From NCBI GenBank assembly GCA_902492505.1, contig CABULU010000028.1:1-23910 (forward strand): a stretch of 23,910 nt of DNA, in the 5' to 3' direction. Shown here in pieces: positions 8,108 to 16,855 of the stretch. Source of the DNA: an uncultured Eubacteriales bacterium. GTDB lineage: Bacteria > Bacillota > Clostridia > Oscillospirales > QAKW01. Position numbers and translations under genes: made by a program. Numbering within the stretch: the first letter of the stretch is position 1; every line of letters starts with the position of its first letter. Below the pieces are notes generated by a model that saw nothing but the letters and a program-made list of their open reading frames with translations, did no database searches and was not told where the DNA came from.

Positions 8108-9427
8108 ATGGAACTTTCCGACATTAAAAGAGTGCCGCACAGTGTTGAAGCGGAGCAGTGCGTTATAGGTTCGATTTTAATTGATCCGAGTTGTATCAGT
8201 CTTGTTGCGGACAAGCTCAGTCCACAGTGCTTTTATGTTGAAAAGTATGCGCAGATTTATGAAATAATATTTGATATGTTTTTGTCAAACAAGAGCATTG
8301 ATTTTATAACTGTTTTGGAGTCTGTAAAGGCGCAGGGAATATTTGATGAAAATGAAGGCAAGCGTGTGCTTTATGAGATGACGCAGCTTGTACCCAGCAC
8401 TAAAAATATCGGAGAGTATGCTAAGATAATAGTTGAAAAATACAGTCTGCGCAGGCTTATTGACGTTTGTGCGGATATTACTCGCGAGTGCTATGAGCAG
8501 AGTGCGGATGCTTCGGATATTCTCGATATGGCGGAGACGCGCATTTATGAAATAATGCAGTCAAAGACCAATACGTCGCTTACTCATATAAAATCCGCAA
8601 TATTGCAAAGCTACGATAAAATACACAAGCTTGCTATGGACAAAAATGCGTTTATCGGTCTTCAGACCCATTACGGAGAGATAGACCAGATGCTGTCCGG
8701 ACTGGGTAAAAGCGACCTTATTCTTATTGCTGCCCGTCCCGGTATAGGTAAAACATCCTTTGCTCTGAATATCGCGCAGAATATCGCGCTTGACAAGCCC
8801 CAAAAGACAATCGCCGTATTTTCTCTTGAAATGTCCAATGAGCAGCTTGCCAACAGAATGCTTTCTGCGCAGAGCGGTATAGACAACATGAAATTCCGTA
8901 ACGGTGATATGTCTGACAGTGACTGGACAAATCTTGCAACGGCTTCCGGCATACTTTCAAAAACGGATGTGTATTTTGACGATACTGCGGGTATTACAGT
9001 GGCGCAGATGAAAGCAAAGCTGCGCCGAATGAAAAAACTCGATTTAATTATAATAGACTATCTTCAGCTCATGTCCGGCGGCGGGAGGTACGATAATCGC
9101 ACAACCGAGGTCGGTGCCATTTCCCGCTCGCTTAAGATAATGGCAAAAGAATTTGACGTTCCGGTTATAACGTTGTCTCAGCTCAATCGTGAAACTGAAA
9201 AAACCAAGTCAAAGCCGCAGCTTTCCAATCTGCGTGAGTCCGGTTCCATTGAGCAGGACGCGGACGCGATTTTGTTTTTGTGGAAACCGGAAGAGGACGA
9301 GGAAAACGCCGCTTCCATCAGTGTCGTGAAATGCGACATTGCAAAAAACAGGCACGGTCCTACAGGTTCTGTTGACCTTGCGTGGAATCCGAGTATTACA
9401 CGCTTTACCAATATTGCAAAAATGTAG
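8108..9427 (+). CDS. dnaB: Replicative DNA helicase DnaB
   Basis: A 439-residue hexameric helicase that unwinds DNA at the replication fork. The N-terminal primase-interacting domain (residues about 5-110, beginning RVPHSVEAEQCVIGSIL) is followed by a linker and the RecA-like ATPase domain. The Walker A motif ARPGIGKT is at 209-216, Walker B is LDLIIIDYLQLMSGGG, then comes LSQLNRETE with SNLRESGSIEQDADAI. No intein is present and length is normal. It is separated by 60 bp from tilS, where I see no convincing terminator. Confidence 0.97.
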   Translation: MELSDIKRVPHSVEAEQCVIGSILIDPSCISLVADKLSPQCFYVEKYAQIYEIIFDMFLSNKSIDFITVLESVKAQGIFDENEGKRVLYEMTQLVPSTKNIGEYAKIIVEKYSLRRLIDVCADITRECYEQSADASDILDMAETRIYEIMQSKTNTSLTHIKSAILQSYDKIHKLAMDKNAFIGLQTHYGEIDQMLSGLGKSDLILIAARPGIGKTSFALNIAQNIALDKPQKTIAVFSLEMSNEQLANRMLSAQSGIDNMKFRNGDMSDSDWTNLATASGILSKTDVYFDDTAGITVAQMKAKLRRMKKLDLIIIDYLQLMSGGGRYDNRTTEVGAISRSLKIMAKEFDVPVITLSQLNRETEKTKSKPQLSNLRESGSIEQDADAILFLWKPEEDEENAASISVVKCDIAKNRHGPTGSVDLAWNPSITRFTNIAKM

Positions 9428-9487
9428 CGTCTTGTGCTCGGTAATGAACGCTGCGCGGGGTTTTTGCAGGCGTGAATATTTATAATT

Positions 9488-10792
9488 ATGCTGTATAATA
9501 AAATTCTTGATTTCATACGAAAAAACGGGTTGATAACGCCCGGCATGACAGTTATCGCCGCTGTTTCCGGCGGCGCCGATTCTGTCTGCCTTTTGGAAGT
9601 GCTGAAGCACCTTGAAGCAACACTTCAGATTTCTTTAAAATGTGCGCACTTTAATCATCATCTGCGTGCGGACGAGTCGGACGAAGACGAGGCATTTGTC
9701 CGTTCACTCTGTTCTCGTCTGAATGTGCCGTTGTATACGGACGGCGCATTTGTAGGTTCGCTTTGCGGCGGAATGAGTATTGAGGATGCCGCACGGCGCG
9801 CTCGCTATAGATTTTTTGAAAAGCTTGTTCTAAAAGGCGGCAAAAATACCGTAATTGCTACTGCGCATACTAAAAATGATAATGTTGAAACCTTTTTTAT
9901 AAATCTTCTGCGTGGCAGCGGCAGCCGCGGTCTGTGTGCCGTGCCTGTGTCGCGTGACTGTATAATAAGACCTATGCTGGAAATATCGCGTGATGAAATC
10001 ACGGCGCATTTGTCGAAAGTGGGGCTTGACTGGCGAACCGACAGCACAAACGGCGACACTGCGTATCTTCGCAATTTTTTGCGGCATGAGATACTCCCGC
10101 GACTTGCGTCACGTCCGGAGCTTGACCCATATACTACGGTATCTCGCGCAATTTCTAATTTGCGTCAGGACAATGCGGCACTTGAGGCAGTGGCGCAAGA
10201 ATGCGGCACAGACGATATATCGATGCTGCGAACACTGCCCGATTCGGTGCTTTGGCGCGTGCTTACGAAAAAACTTGAAAAAGAATATGATATAATTCTT
10301 GACAGCGTGCATTTTGATGCGGTAAAATCTCTTTTGAATCGTTTTAACGCTAAAGAACAAATACGCGGTGATGTGTTTGCCGTAACCGAAAACGGGCATT
10401 TGAAGTTTATGCGCTTGCCGAAAAAGAATCCGAATATAGCAAGCCTTAGTTTTGGAGAAAATAATTTCGGCGGCAGACGAATTTTAATTAAAAATGTAAA
10501 AGAAGTTTACAATGGCTTAACAAAAGCATATGTTGACTGTGATAAAATTGGTAATACTTTGTATGCGGATTTTCGCCGCAACGGCGACAGGTTTTTCTGC
10601 CCTGACAGAGCTGCGTCGTCACAGCTCAGAAAGCTGCTGAAAAACGATAGAGTTCCGTGCTCTCGCCGCGACAGCCTTGTTGTCATCCGTAACGGCGCCG
10701 GAAACGTTGTATTTGTCGAAGGATACGGCGCTGACAGCCGCTTTTGTGCCAACTCAGAAAGCAAAAAAATAATTTGTATTGAAATTATTTAA
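9488..10792 (+). CDS. tilS: tRNA(Ile)-lysidine synthase TilS
   Basis: A 434-residue enzyme that ligates lysine to C34 of the CAU-anticodon tRNA-Ile using ATP, so that it reads AUA. The PP-loop SGGADS is at residues 27-32, with CAHFNHHLRADESDEDEAFV, ATAHTKNDNVETFFINLLRGSG and LRNFLRHEILP as further family landmarks. The C-terminal substrate-binding domain (about 350-434) is present. The ATG at 9488 has only a weak ribosome site. AUA codons occur throughout the neighbouring genes, consistent with need for this enzyme. Confidence 0.95.
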   Translation: MLYNKILDFIRKNGLITPGMTVIAAVSGGADSVCLLEVLKHLEATLQISLKCAHFNHHLRADESDEDEAFVRSLCSRLNVPLYTDGAFVGSLCGGMSIEDAARRARYRFFEKLVLKGGKNTVIATAHTKNDNVETFFINLLRGSGSRGLCAVPVSRDCIIRPMLEISRDEITAHLSKVGLDWRTDSTNGDTAYLRNFLRHEILPRLASRPELDPYTTVSRAISNLRQDNAALEAVAQECGTDDISMLRTLPDSVLWRVLTKKLEKEYDIILDSVHFDAVKSLLNRFNAKEQIRGDVFAVTENGHLKFMRLPKKNPNIASLSFGENNFGGRRILIKNVKEVYNGLTKAYVDCDKIGNTLYADFRRNGDRFFCPDRAASSQLRKLLKNDRVPCSRRDSLVVIRNGAGNVVFVEGYGADSRFCANSESKKIICIEII

Positions 10793-10811
10793 TAATCGGG
10801 GGAAAATATAA

Positions 10812-11348
10812 ATGTTAGAGGACATTAAATCCGTACTGATAAGCGAAAAAGAGCTTGAAGATAAGATATCAGAGCTCGGCGCACGCATTTCAGAAGACTA
10901 TCGCGGTAAAAATTTGCTGGTATTGTCTGTTTTGAAGGGCGCTTCCGTGTTCATGTCGGACATAATTCGTAAAATTACCATTCCTATACAGATAGATTTT
11001 ATGGCGGCGTCCAGCTACGGCAAGGGAACGTCCACCAGCGGCAGCGTAAAAATCATAAAGGATTTGGATATTGATGTTTCCGGCTTTGATATACTTATTG
11101 TTGAGGATATATTGGACAGCGGCGTCACTCTTTCCAATCTGATAAAGGTTTTGAAATCCCGCTCACCTAAGTCTGTCAGCGTATGTACGCTTTTGTCAAA
11201 GCCTTTGCGTCGCAAGGTAGAGGTTCCGGTCAGATATGAGGGGTTTGTCGTGCCGGATGAATTTGTTGTCGGTTATGGTCTTGACTATGCAGAGTATTAC
11301 AGAAATCTGCCCTTTATAGGTATACTTAAAGAAGAAATCTATTCATAG
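10812..11348 (+). CDS. hpt: Hypoxanthine (guanine) phosphoribosyltransferase
   Basis: A 178-residue purine-salvage enzyme that makes IMP or GMP from the free base and PRPP. The PRPP-binding motif VEDILDSGVT is at residues 97-106. LSVLKGASVFMSDI near 38-51, the flexible-loop SSYG at 67-70 and FVVGYGLDYAEYYRNLP near the C-terminus are all typical of HPRT. The tilS-hpt-ftsH order is conserved in Firmicutes. TCGGGGGA lies about 8 nt before the ATG. Confidence 0.95.
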   Translation: MLEDIKSVLISEKELEDKISELGARISEDYRGKNLLVLSVLKGASVFMSDIIRKITIPIQIDFMAASSYGKGTSTSGSVKIIKDLDIDVSGFDILIVEDILDSGVTLSNLIKVLKSRSPKSVSVCTLLSKPLRRKVEVPVRYEGFVVPDEFVVGYGLDYAEYYRNLPFIGILKEEIYS

Positions 11349-11365
11349 AATTAAAATATAAATCT

Positions 11366-11390
11366 TCAGCCGCCGGGGCTGAGAACGGAG
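11366..11390 (+). promoter_or_regulatory. Leader hairpin and ribosome binding site of ftsH
   Basis: TCAGCC (11366-11371) pairs with GGCTGA (11377-11382) around a 5-nt loop. It ends 4 nt before GGAG (11387-11390), which is 6 nt before the TTG start of ftsH. An ATG at 11392 is followed by one codon and TGA and is only 1 nt from the GGAG, so it does not start a gene. There is no U-run, so this is not a terminator. Confidence 0.4.
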
Positions 11391-11396
11391 AATGTT

Positions 11397-13328
11397 TTGA
11401 AGAATAAAAAGAACATAGGTAGTTTTTTATATCTTGCCGTGCTGATGGTAATTATAATCGCCGTCTTTTCGGCTATATCAAGCGGAAGCAAGCCGAAATC
11501 TGTTACTTACGGTGAACTTGTAAATCTTTTTAAAGAGGAACAGGTAACGGAGTTTGAGATGGTTGGTGCGAAGGTGTCATGTAAGCTTAAGGATGATACT
11601 ATCGTCACTCATACAATAGTTTCATTTCAGCTCTTTCAATCGACTATTATAGATAAATATGTAATTCCACAGCAGGAAGCGGGAATTATTAAAAATTATG
11701 ATTTCAGCGAGGGGTTTACCATTCCGTGGTGGGTCAACTTTATTCCGTATCTGCTTCTGTTCGGAGCCATAATTCTTGTTTGGTGGTATACCACAAAGCA
11801 GATGAACGGTAAGAACGGCGGTGGTTTTGCAAAGGTGCGGGTTAAAATGGGCTCGGATGAGAAAAACCGCAAAACCTTTGCCGATGTCGCGGGTGCCGAT
11901 GAGGAAAAGGAAGAACTTGAAGAAATTGTTGATTTTCTTAAATCTCCCAGAAAATATCTTGAAATCGGTGCGCGTATTCCCAAGGGCGTTCTGCTTGTGG
12001 GCCCTCCGGGAACGGGTAAAACATTGCTTGCCAAGGCTGTGGCGGGTGAAGCGCAGGTTCCGTTTTTTTCGATATCCGGTTCTGATTTTGTCGAGCTGTA
12101 TGTCGGTGTCGGCGCTTCTCGCGTGCGCGATTTGTTTGACCAGGCGAAAAAGAATAATCCGTGTATAGTATTTATAGATGAAATTGACGCTGTCGGTCGT
12201 CACCGCGGCGCCGGTATAGGCGGAGGACATGACGAGCGTGAGCAGACCCTGAATCAGCTTCTTGTTGAAATGGACGGCTTTGGCGCACATTCGGGCATTA
12301 TTGTCATGGCGGCTACCAATCGTGTGGATACTCTCGACCCTGCGCTTATGCGTGCCGGACGTTTTGACAGACAGATTTATGTCGGCAAGCCGGATCAGAA
12401 CGGACGGGAAGAAATACTCAAGGTTCACGCCCGCGGGAAGAGCTTTGAGCCTGATGTAAGCTTTAAGGATATTGCAAAGAGTACCGTAGGATTTACTGGC
12501 GCGGATATTGAAAACCTGCTCAACGAGGCGGCGCTGCTGGCTGCACGTCGTAATAAAAAAACAATTTCGGCTCAGGATATTCAGGATTCAGTCATGAAGG
12601 TTATAGCAGGACCTGAAAAGAAATCACGCAAGATTGTAGAGAAAGAGCGCAGGCTTACGGCATATCATGAAGCGGGGCACGCGGTTGTAAACAAGTTCTT
12701 AACAACAGCGGACGAGGTACATGAAATTTCTATTATTCCGCGCGGTTTTGCAGGCGGATATACAATGAGTCTTCCGCAGGAGGATCTTTCATATTCTACA
12801 AAGAATATGATGTTCGAGGAAATAGTGTCGCTGTTGGGCGGCCGTGTGAGTGAAAAGCTCACGCTCGATGATATTTCGACAGGCGCGTCAAACGATATCC
12901 AGCGCGCAACCAGCATAGCGCGCGCTATGGTAACTCGCTACGGTATGAGTGATAAGGTCGGACCTATCCTTTACGGCAGTGATTCAAGTGAGGTATTTCT
13001 CGGATATGAGCTGGGCAACAAAACAGATTATTCTGAGCATATTGCAGCTATTATTGACGACGAGGTTAAGAATATAATTGAAAGCGCTTATAATAAGGCT
13101 GAGCAGATTTTGTCCGAACATATAGATAAGGTTAAGGAAGTGGCTGAAAGACTGCTTGCCAAGGAGAAAATAAGCGGTGCCGAATTCAATGCCATTATGG
13201 AGGGCAGGGAATTCATTGAGGTACAGGAGATTTCTTCGTCGGAACAAGCTGCCGAAGATACTGAAAATTCCGTTTTGCAGGATGGTGTGACGGAAAAAGA
13301 ATCAGACGCAGAAAACAAGGAAGTTTAA
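11397..13328 (+). CDS. ftsH: ATP-dependent membrane zinc metalloprotease FtsH
   Basis: A 643-residue hexameric protease that extracts and degrades membrane and short-lived cytosolic proteins. Order: membrane span 1 (about 9-27), extracytoplasmic domain, span 2 (about 112-131), AAA ATPase and M41 peptidase. Walker A GPPGTGKT is at 202-209, Walker B is CIVFIDEIDAVG, the second region of homology is MAATNRVDTLDPALMRAGRFDR, and the zinc site HEAGH is at 424-428. The start is TTG at 11397 with GGAG 6 nt upstream; the next in-frame ATG is inside span 1. The acidic, Glu-rich C-terminal tail after about residue 600 is variable in the family. Confidence 0.96.
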   Translation: MKNKKNIGSFLYLAVLMVIIIAVFSAISSGSKPKSVTYGELVNLFKEEQVTEFEMVGAKVSCKLKDDTIVTHTIVSFQLFQSTIIDKYVIPQQEAGIIKNYDFSEGFTIPWWVNFIPYLLLFGAIILVWWYTTKQMNGKNGGGFAKVRVKMGSDEKNRKTFADVAGADEEKEELEEIVDFLKSPRKYLEIGARIPKGVLLVGPPGTGKTLLAKAVAGEAQVPFFSISGSDFVELYVGVGASRVRDLFDQAKKNNPCIVFIDEIDAVGRHRGAGIGGGHDEREQTLNQLLVEMDGFGAHSGIIVMAATNRVDTLDPALMRAGRFDRQIYVGKPDQNGREEILKVHARGKSFEPDVSFKDIAKSTVGFTGADIENLLNEAALLAARRNKKTISAQDIQDSVMKVIAGPEKKSRKIVEKERRLTAYHEAGHAVVNKFLTTADEVHEISIIPRGFAGGYTMSLPQEDLSYSTKNMMFEEIVSLLGGRVSEKLTLDDISTGASNDIQRATSIARAMVTRYGMSDKVGPILYGSDSSEVFLGYELGNKTDYSEHIAAIIDDEVKNIIESAYNKAEQILSEHIDKVKEVAERLLAKEKISGAEFNAIMEGREFIEVQEISSSEQAAEDTENSVLQDGVTEKESDAENKEV

Positions 13329-13331
13329 AAT

Positions 13332-13370
13332 AAAAATGACAGACAATTTATTGTCTGTCATTTTTATTTT
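13332..13370. terminator. Bidirectional intrinsic terminator between ftsH and the glycosyltransferase
   Basis: AAAAATGACAGACAA (13332-13346) and its exact complement (13351-13365) flank a TTTA loop. The arms end in A5/T5 runs, so U-tracts follow the hairpin on both strands. It ends the plus-strand ftsH transcript and the minus-strand glycosyltransferase transcript, overlapping the last codon of the latter. Confidence 0.88.
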
Positions 13371-14458
13371 TTACAAACATTTTCGTAGACTTGTTCGATT
13401 CCGCGGGCAAATACCTTGCTGTCATACTTTGCCTTATAAAGTGCCCTGCCGTTTTCTGCAAGCCGCTTCGCCTTTTCACGGTTGTTGTAAAGATCCAGAA
13501 CGGCTTCCGCTACGGCGTTTGCGTCGCCCCTTTTGCATATAACGGATGTGACATTGTTTTCCGATATTTCCGTAAAGCCTTTTGCGTCTGAGGTAACTGC
13601 TGCAAGCCCTGCCGACCATGCTTCTGCAAGCGACTGTCCGAAGCTTTCATGCAGTGATGTTATGCAGTATAAATCCATTGCATGATATGCACGGCAAATA
13701 TCATATACATTGCCGGTAAATACGCATTTAGAGTAAATGCCGAGCTGCTTTGCAAGCGTTTTCATTTCGTTGAGCATTCCACCGTCGCCGCATAATAAAA
13801 AAGCAAGTCTGTCGCATCTTTCATATACGTGCTGTGCCGCAAGGAGCAGGGTTTTATGGTCTTTTTCCGGAGAAAACCTTGCCACGCATCCTACAACATA
13901 TTTTGAAGCATCAATTCCGAAACTCTGCTTAGCGGCAGCCTTTTGTTCATTTGACGGTATCTGCATATCAGCTACACCGTTTAATACAGTATATATTTTC
14001 TTTTTATTAAACCCGAGATTTATAAGATTTTGCTCTGCTGCTTTTGATACGGCGATTGCATATCCTCCTGTAAGCCTGTACATAATCCTATCCGCCGCTC
14101 CTCGCAGACCTCTGCCGCTTACCGACAAGGTGTGTTTTGTGAATACGCTTTTACATATACCTTTTGCCGCTATTCGTGCCGTTGCGCATCCGTGAGCATG
14201 AATAATCTCACATCCGCTTTGCTTAATATATCTGCGAAGTATGGGCACGGCACGCAAATCAAGCGACTTGTCCGGCGTTATTTCCGCCTCTGTAATATTT
14301 ACATCAAGTCCTTCAAGCAGTCTGATAACAGCAGAGCCGCGCGGTACAAGTACGGACAAATCAAACTTTGTGCGGTCATAATTTTTAATAAGCGTCTTTA
14401 CATATGTTCCCGCTCCGCCGATATTGCTGTCGGACAGAATATGTAAAACCTTTATCAT
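13364..14458 (-). CDS. Glycosyltransferase family 4 protein
   Basis: A 364-residue GT-B-fold transferase that moves a sugar from a nucleotide donor to an unknown acceptor, probably in surface polysaccharide or glycolipid synthesis. The N-terminal domain begins KVLHILSDSNIGGAGTYVKTL. The C-terminal donor-binding domain has VARFSPEKDHKTLLLAA and the E-x7-E element SLHESFGQSLAEAWSAG. The ATG at 14458 has GAGGAG 6 nt upstream. An open frame to a TTG at 14476 is rejected because it lacks a ribosome site and would overlap the upstream stop. It is the last gene of the M16-lgt-folD operon, 10 nt after the preceding gene. Confidence 0.87.
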   Translation of the reverse strand: MIKVLHILSDSNIGGAGTYVKTLIKNYDRTKFDLSVLVPRGSAVIRLLEGLDVNITEAEITPDKSLDLRAVPILRRYIKQSGCEIIHAHGCATARIAAKGICKSVFTKHTLSVSGRGLRGAADRIMYRLTGGYAIAVSKAAEQNLINLGFNKKKIYTVLNGVADMQIPSNEQKAAAKQSFGIDASKYVVGCVARFSPEKDHKTLLLAAQHVYERCDRLAFLLCGDGGMLNEMKTLAKQLGIYSKCVFTGNVYDICRAYHAMDLYCITSLHESFGQSLAEAWSAGLAAVTSDAKGFTEISENNVTSVICKRGDANAVAEAVLDLYNNREKAKRLAENGRALYKAKYDSKVFARGIEQVYENVCKK

Positions 14459-14468
14459 ATGTGTCTCC

Positions 14469-15284
14469 TCAATCAAACTGCTTGCTATACGGCAGCTCTT
14501 CTTTATACTTATAAAGCATTGTCAGCGCCAATGCCGCAAGGACGGCAATAACAGCACATACAATACTTATAGTCACTGCGCTGGCCTTAGAACTTGCAAA
14601 CAATATAACGCAAATCATGAGTATCTCGCATGTATTGGTTATTATGTACATTAAAAATGTAGAACGCTTACGGTACGGCAGCTTTGCATGCTGGTACATG
14701 AACTCGGCAATAATCAGTGTAAGCGCAGTATAAACCGCAAATATTATTATTACAAATATATGCGACACAAATGGAGTAAATACCGCGATTCCGGCACCGC
14801 TTTCAAACATCAGTGCCTGACCCTCTGTAAGCTCAACAAATTTATCTGTCACGGCGCTGTATGATACGTATACAAGCATAAAAAGGCAGTAAAACGCCGT
14901 GACTGATGCGCCTGCCAGTCCGTATCCCGCCATGAAAGACACACCATTGTCCTCTTTGCCTCGGGAAAAATACAGTGCGTTTACGGCAAAATAGCGCAAG
15001 AGTCCGACAATAAAGAAGAAAAGAACTGCTATCGTTATTTTATATGCTCCGATTGGCATGAGTGCGGACATATATGCGGTAGAGTTTTCTGAAAATGCGT
15101 ACATCATCAGCAGAAACATTGCGATTATTATAGCGGTAAAGCTCAGTGCTCCTAAAAACGTATGTAAGACGGATAACCGTCTTTTGGTCTTTTTAAAAAA
15201 ATATATCACTGCAAAAAGCGTTGTGACAGCTATCAGTACAGAAGCACCGTAGCAAAGTATTGCATTAATTATCAATTTGGTCAC
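14469..15284 (-). CDS. Polytopic membrane protein of unknown function (second of a tandem pair)
   Basis: A protein of about 270 residues with about seven hydrophobic spans and a short polar C-terminus. I do not firmly recognise it. The segment around residues 95-135 (LLRYFAVNALYFSRGKEDNG, then FMAGYGLAGASVTAF) has the layout of the YhfC intramembrane-metalloprotease family, where an E-E-x2-R-x2 helix precedes G-x-G-H-G-G-x-E, but the metal-binding His and Glu are absent. If related, it is probably catalytically dead. The start is uncertain: the GTG at 15284 lacks a ribosome site, while a TTG at 15275 has AGGTG 6 nt upstream. Either overlaps the preceding gene, implying coupled translation. 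Confidence 0.75.
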   Translation of the reverse strand: MTKLIINAILCYGASVLIAVTTLFAVIYFFKKTKRRLSVLHTFLGALSFTAIIIAMFLLMMYAFSENSTAYMSALMPIGAYKITIAVLFFFIVGLLRYFAVNALYFSRGKEDNGVSFMAGYGLAGASVTAFYCLFMLVYVSYSAVTDKFVELTEGQALMFESGAGIAVFTPFVSHIFVIIIFAVYTALTLIIAEFMYQHAKLPYRKRSTFLMYIITNTCEILMICVILFASSKASAVTISIVCAVIAVLAALALTMLYKYKEELPYSKQFD

Positions 15285-15993
15285 CTATAATATTTTGATG
15301 TCCGCGTGCTTTAAAAAGAAAAACTCCGCTTAAAACAAATGCTAAAATAAAGAAAAATATTGATGAGATATAAAGCAATAACGTTGACCTACTGAATGCA
15401 ATGGCGGCAATCCAGAAAAGATAATAAACGGATGAAATAGCATATGCGGGCGCGGCGCTTGCCGAGCTTTTAACGATACTTTCGCACGCCCATGACAGTA
15501 CAAGATACATGATGCCCGTGATACATAGTATACCGCCGGAATAAAGCGCATACTGAGTATCCATTTCATATCTGTTAAAAATATTAAGCCCGATAAACAG
15601 ACAGACGTTCTGTGCTATTATAACGCCTGCCGAAAAGCCGACTCCGGGCAAAAGAAACCGCGTTTCGTTTTTCTGGAATTTTTTAATGGTCATTATCTTA
15701 AAGGTTTCGCATGCGGCAAAAAGTATGGCTATCATCGCGCAGATAATAGTACCTACCGTTGTCATTCCCGAAGTGTCCTCTCCGAATTCCAATGAGGACA
15801 AAAAGAGCATATTAGCAATTGTAAATATAATAAATACTATTATTATACTTGCTAAAAATGATACAAAGCCGTACCCAATCGAGTTGTATGCAATATTTCC
15901 TCTGTTTTTAGACAGCAAAAAGAAGATAATTACGGCAAGCGGTATCAGCAGTCCGAAAATTAGCTCAAGCAGAGTAATTTCATTAAATCCCAT
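15265..15993 (-). CDS. Polytopic membrane protein of unknown function (first of a tandem pair)
   Basis: A 242-residue protein with about seven membrane spans. Its function is unknown. Residues about 90-130 (ACETFKIMTIKKF followed after a short loop by PGVGFSAGVIIAQN) occupy the same place relative to the spans as the matching segment of the next gene, so the two look like distant paralogues. Both resemble YhfC-type proteins without the His/Glu of the presumed active site; this is inference from remembered family patterns. The ATG at 15993 has GGAG 8 nt upstream and overlaps the end of folD by 11 nt. Tight overlap with folD and with the next gene shows it belongs to the operon. Confidence 0.75.
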   Translation of the reverse strand: MGFNEITLLELIFGLLIPLAVIIFFLLSKNRGNIAYNSIGYGFVSFLASIIIVFIIFTIANMLFLSSLEFGEDTSGMTTVGTIICAMIAILFAACETFKIMTIKKFQKNETRFLLPGVGFSAGVIIAQNVCLFIGLNIFNRYEMDTQYALYSGGILCITGIMYLVLSWACESIVKSSASAAPAYAISSVYYLFWIAAIAFSRSTLLLYISSIFFFILAFVLSGVFLFKARGHQNIIGDQIDN

Positions 15994-16855
15994 TATTTTG
16001 ACTCCGTTTCACTTTAAGTTTATAAGATGTGAGAGTATTTTGCATCAGCATGGAAATTGTCATAGGTCCGACACCGCCCGGAACGGGAGTTATAAAGGAC
16101 GCCTTTTTTTCGACGTTTTCAAAATCAACGTCACCGCACAGCTTGCCGTCCGGCTTTCTGTTTATACCGACATCTATAACTACGGCGCCGTCCTTTACCA
16201 TATCCGCCGTCACGAACATAGGACGACCGACGGCGCATATAAGAATATCTGCTCGCCTTGTCACGTCGGCAAGCTTCTTTGTCTTTGAGTGACAGACGGT
16301 GACGGTGGCGTTTTCATGCAGTAGCAGCATTGCCATTGGCTTGCCCACTATATTGCTCCTGCCGATTACGACGCATTCCTTTCCGCTTACATCTATATTA
16401 TAGTATTTCAACAGTTCCATAACTCCTGCGGGTGTGCAGGGAAGAAAGCTGTACTCTCCAAGCATTATTCTGCCCACATTTGCCGGATTAAATGCATCAA
16501 CATCCTTTTGCGGCAGAATTGCATTTATAACCGTGTCTTCATCAATATGTCTCGGCAGCGGCATTTGGACAAGTATTCCGTCAATATTTTTATTTTTGTT
16601 TAAGGAGTCGATAAGCTCCAGAAGCTGCTGCTGAGAAGTGTTTTCAGGCAGCTCATAGCTTTCAGAGTAAAACCCGCAGTATTCGCATGCAAGCTTTTTA
16701 TTTCTGACGTAGACGTGAGATGCGCTGTCGTCTCCGACAAGAATTACCGCAAGACCCGGAACCGAGCCGGTTTCATTTTTGAGCTTGTCTGTCTGGCTTT
16801 TAATTTTGTCTTTTATAAAAAGTGATACTTCTTTTCCGTCAATTTTCTGTGACAT
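15983..16855 (-). CDS. folD: Bifunctional methylenetetrahydrofolate dehydrogenase/cyclohydrolase FolD
   Basis: A 290-residue enzyme that oxidises 5,10-methylene-THF and hydrolyses the methenyl form to 10-formyl-THF, feeding purine and formyl-Met synthesis. Family markers are YVRNKKLACEYCG with the catalytic Lys, GILVQMPLPRHID, the NADP-loop VIGRSNIVGKPMAMLL and the C-terminal TPVPGGVGPMTISMLMQNT. The ATG at 16855 has GGGAGG 6 nt upstream, so the in-frame extension to 16885 is not used. It overlaps the lgt stop by 17 nt. Confidence 0.96.
   Translation of the reverse strand: MSQKIDGKEVSLFIKDKIKSQTDKLKNETGSVPGLAVILVGDDSASHVYVRNKKLACEYCGFYSESYELPENTSQQQLLELIDSLNKNKNIDGILVQMPLPRHIDEDTVINAILPQKDVDAFNPANVGRIMLGEYSFLPCTPAGVMELLKYYNIDVSGKECVVIGRSNIVGKPMAMLLLHENATVTVCHSKTKKLADVTRRADILICAVGRPMFVTADMVKDGAVVIDVGINRKPDGKLCGDVDFENVEKKASFITPVPGGVGPMTISMLMQNTLTSYKLKVKRSQNNGI

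Noticed and set aside
9428..9487. Possible promoter (TATAAT at 9481) or terminator between dnaB and tilS
   Set aside because: The TATAAT ends only one base before the tilS ATG and has no -35. The weak AGCGT/ACGCT pairing has a 17-nt loop and no U-run, so read-through is the simplest view.
11008..11060. Short local repeats in the hpt coding region (glycine/serine-rich GGC and AGC runs)
   Set aside because: They encode the conserved flexible loop of HPRT and need no other explanation.
11622..12428. 268-codon open frame antisense to ftsH
   Set aside because: It is long only because the highly conserved ftsH sequence lacks stops on the other strand; the translation resembles no known protein.
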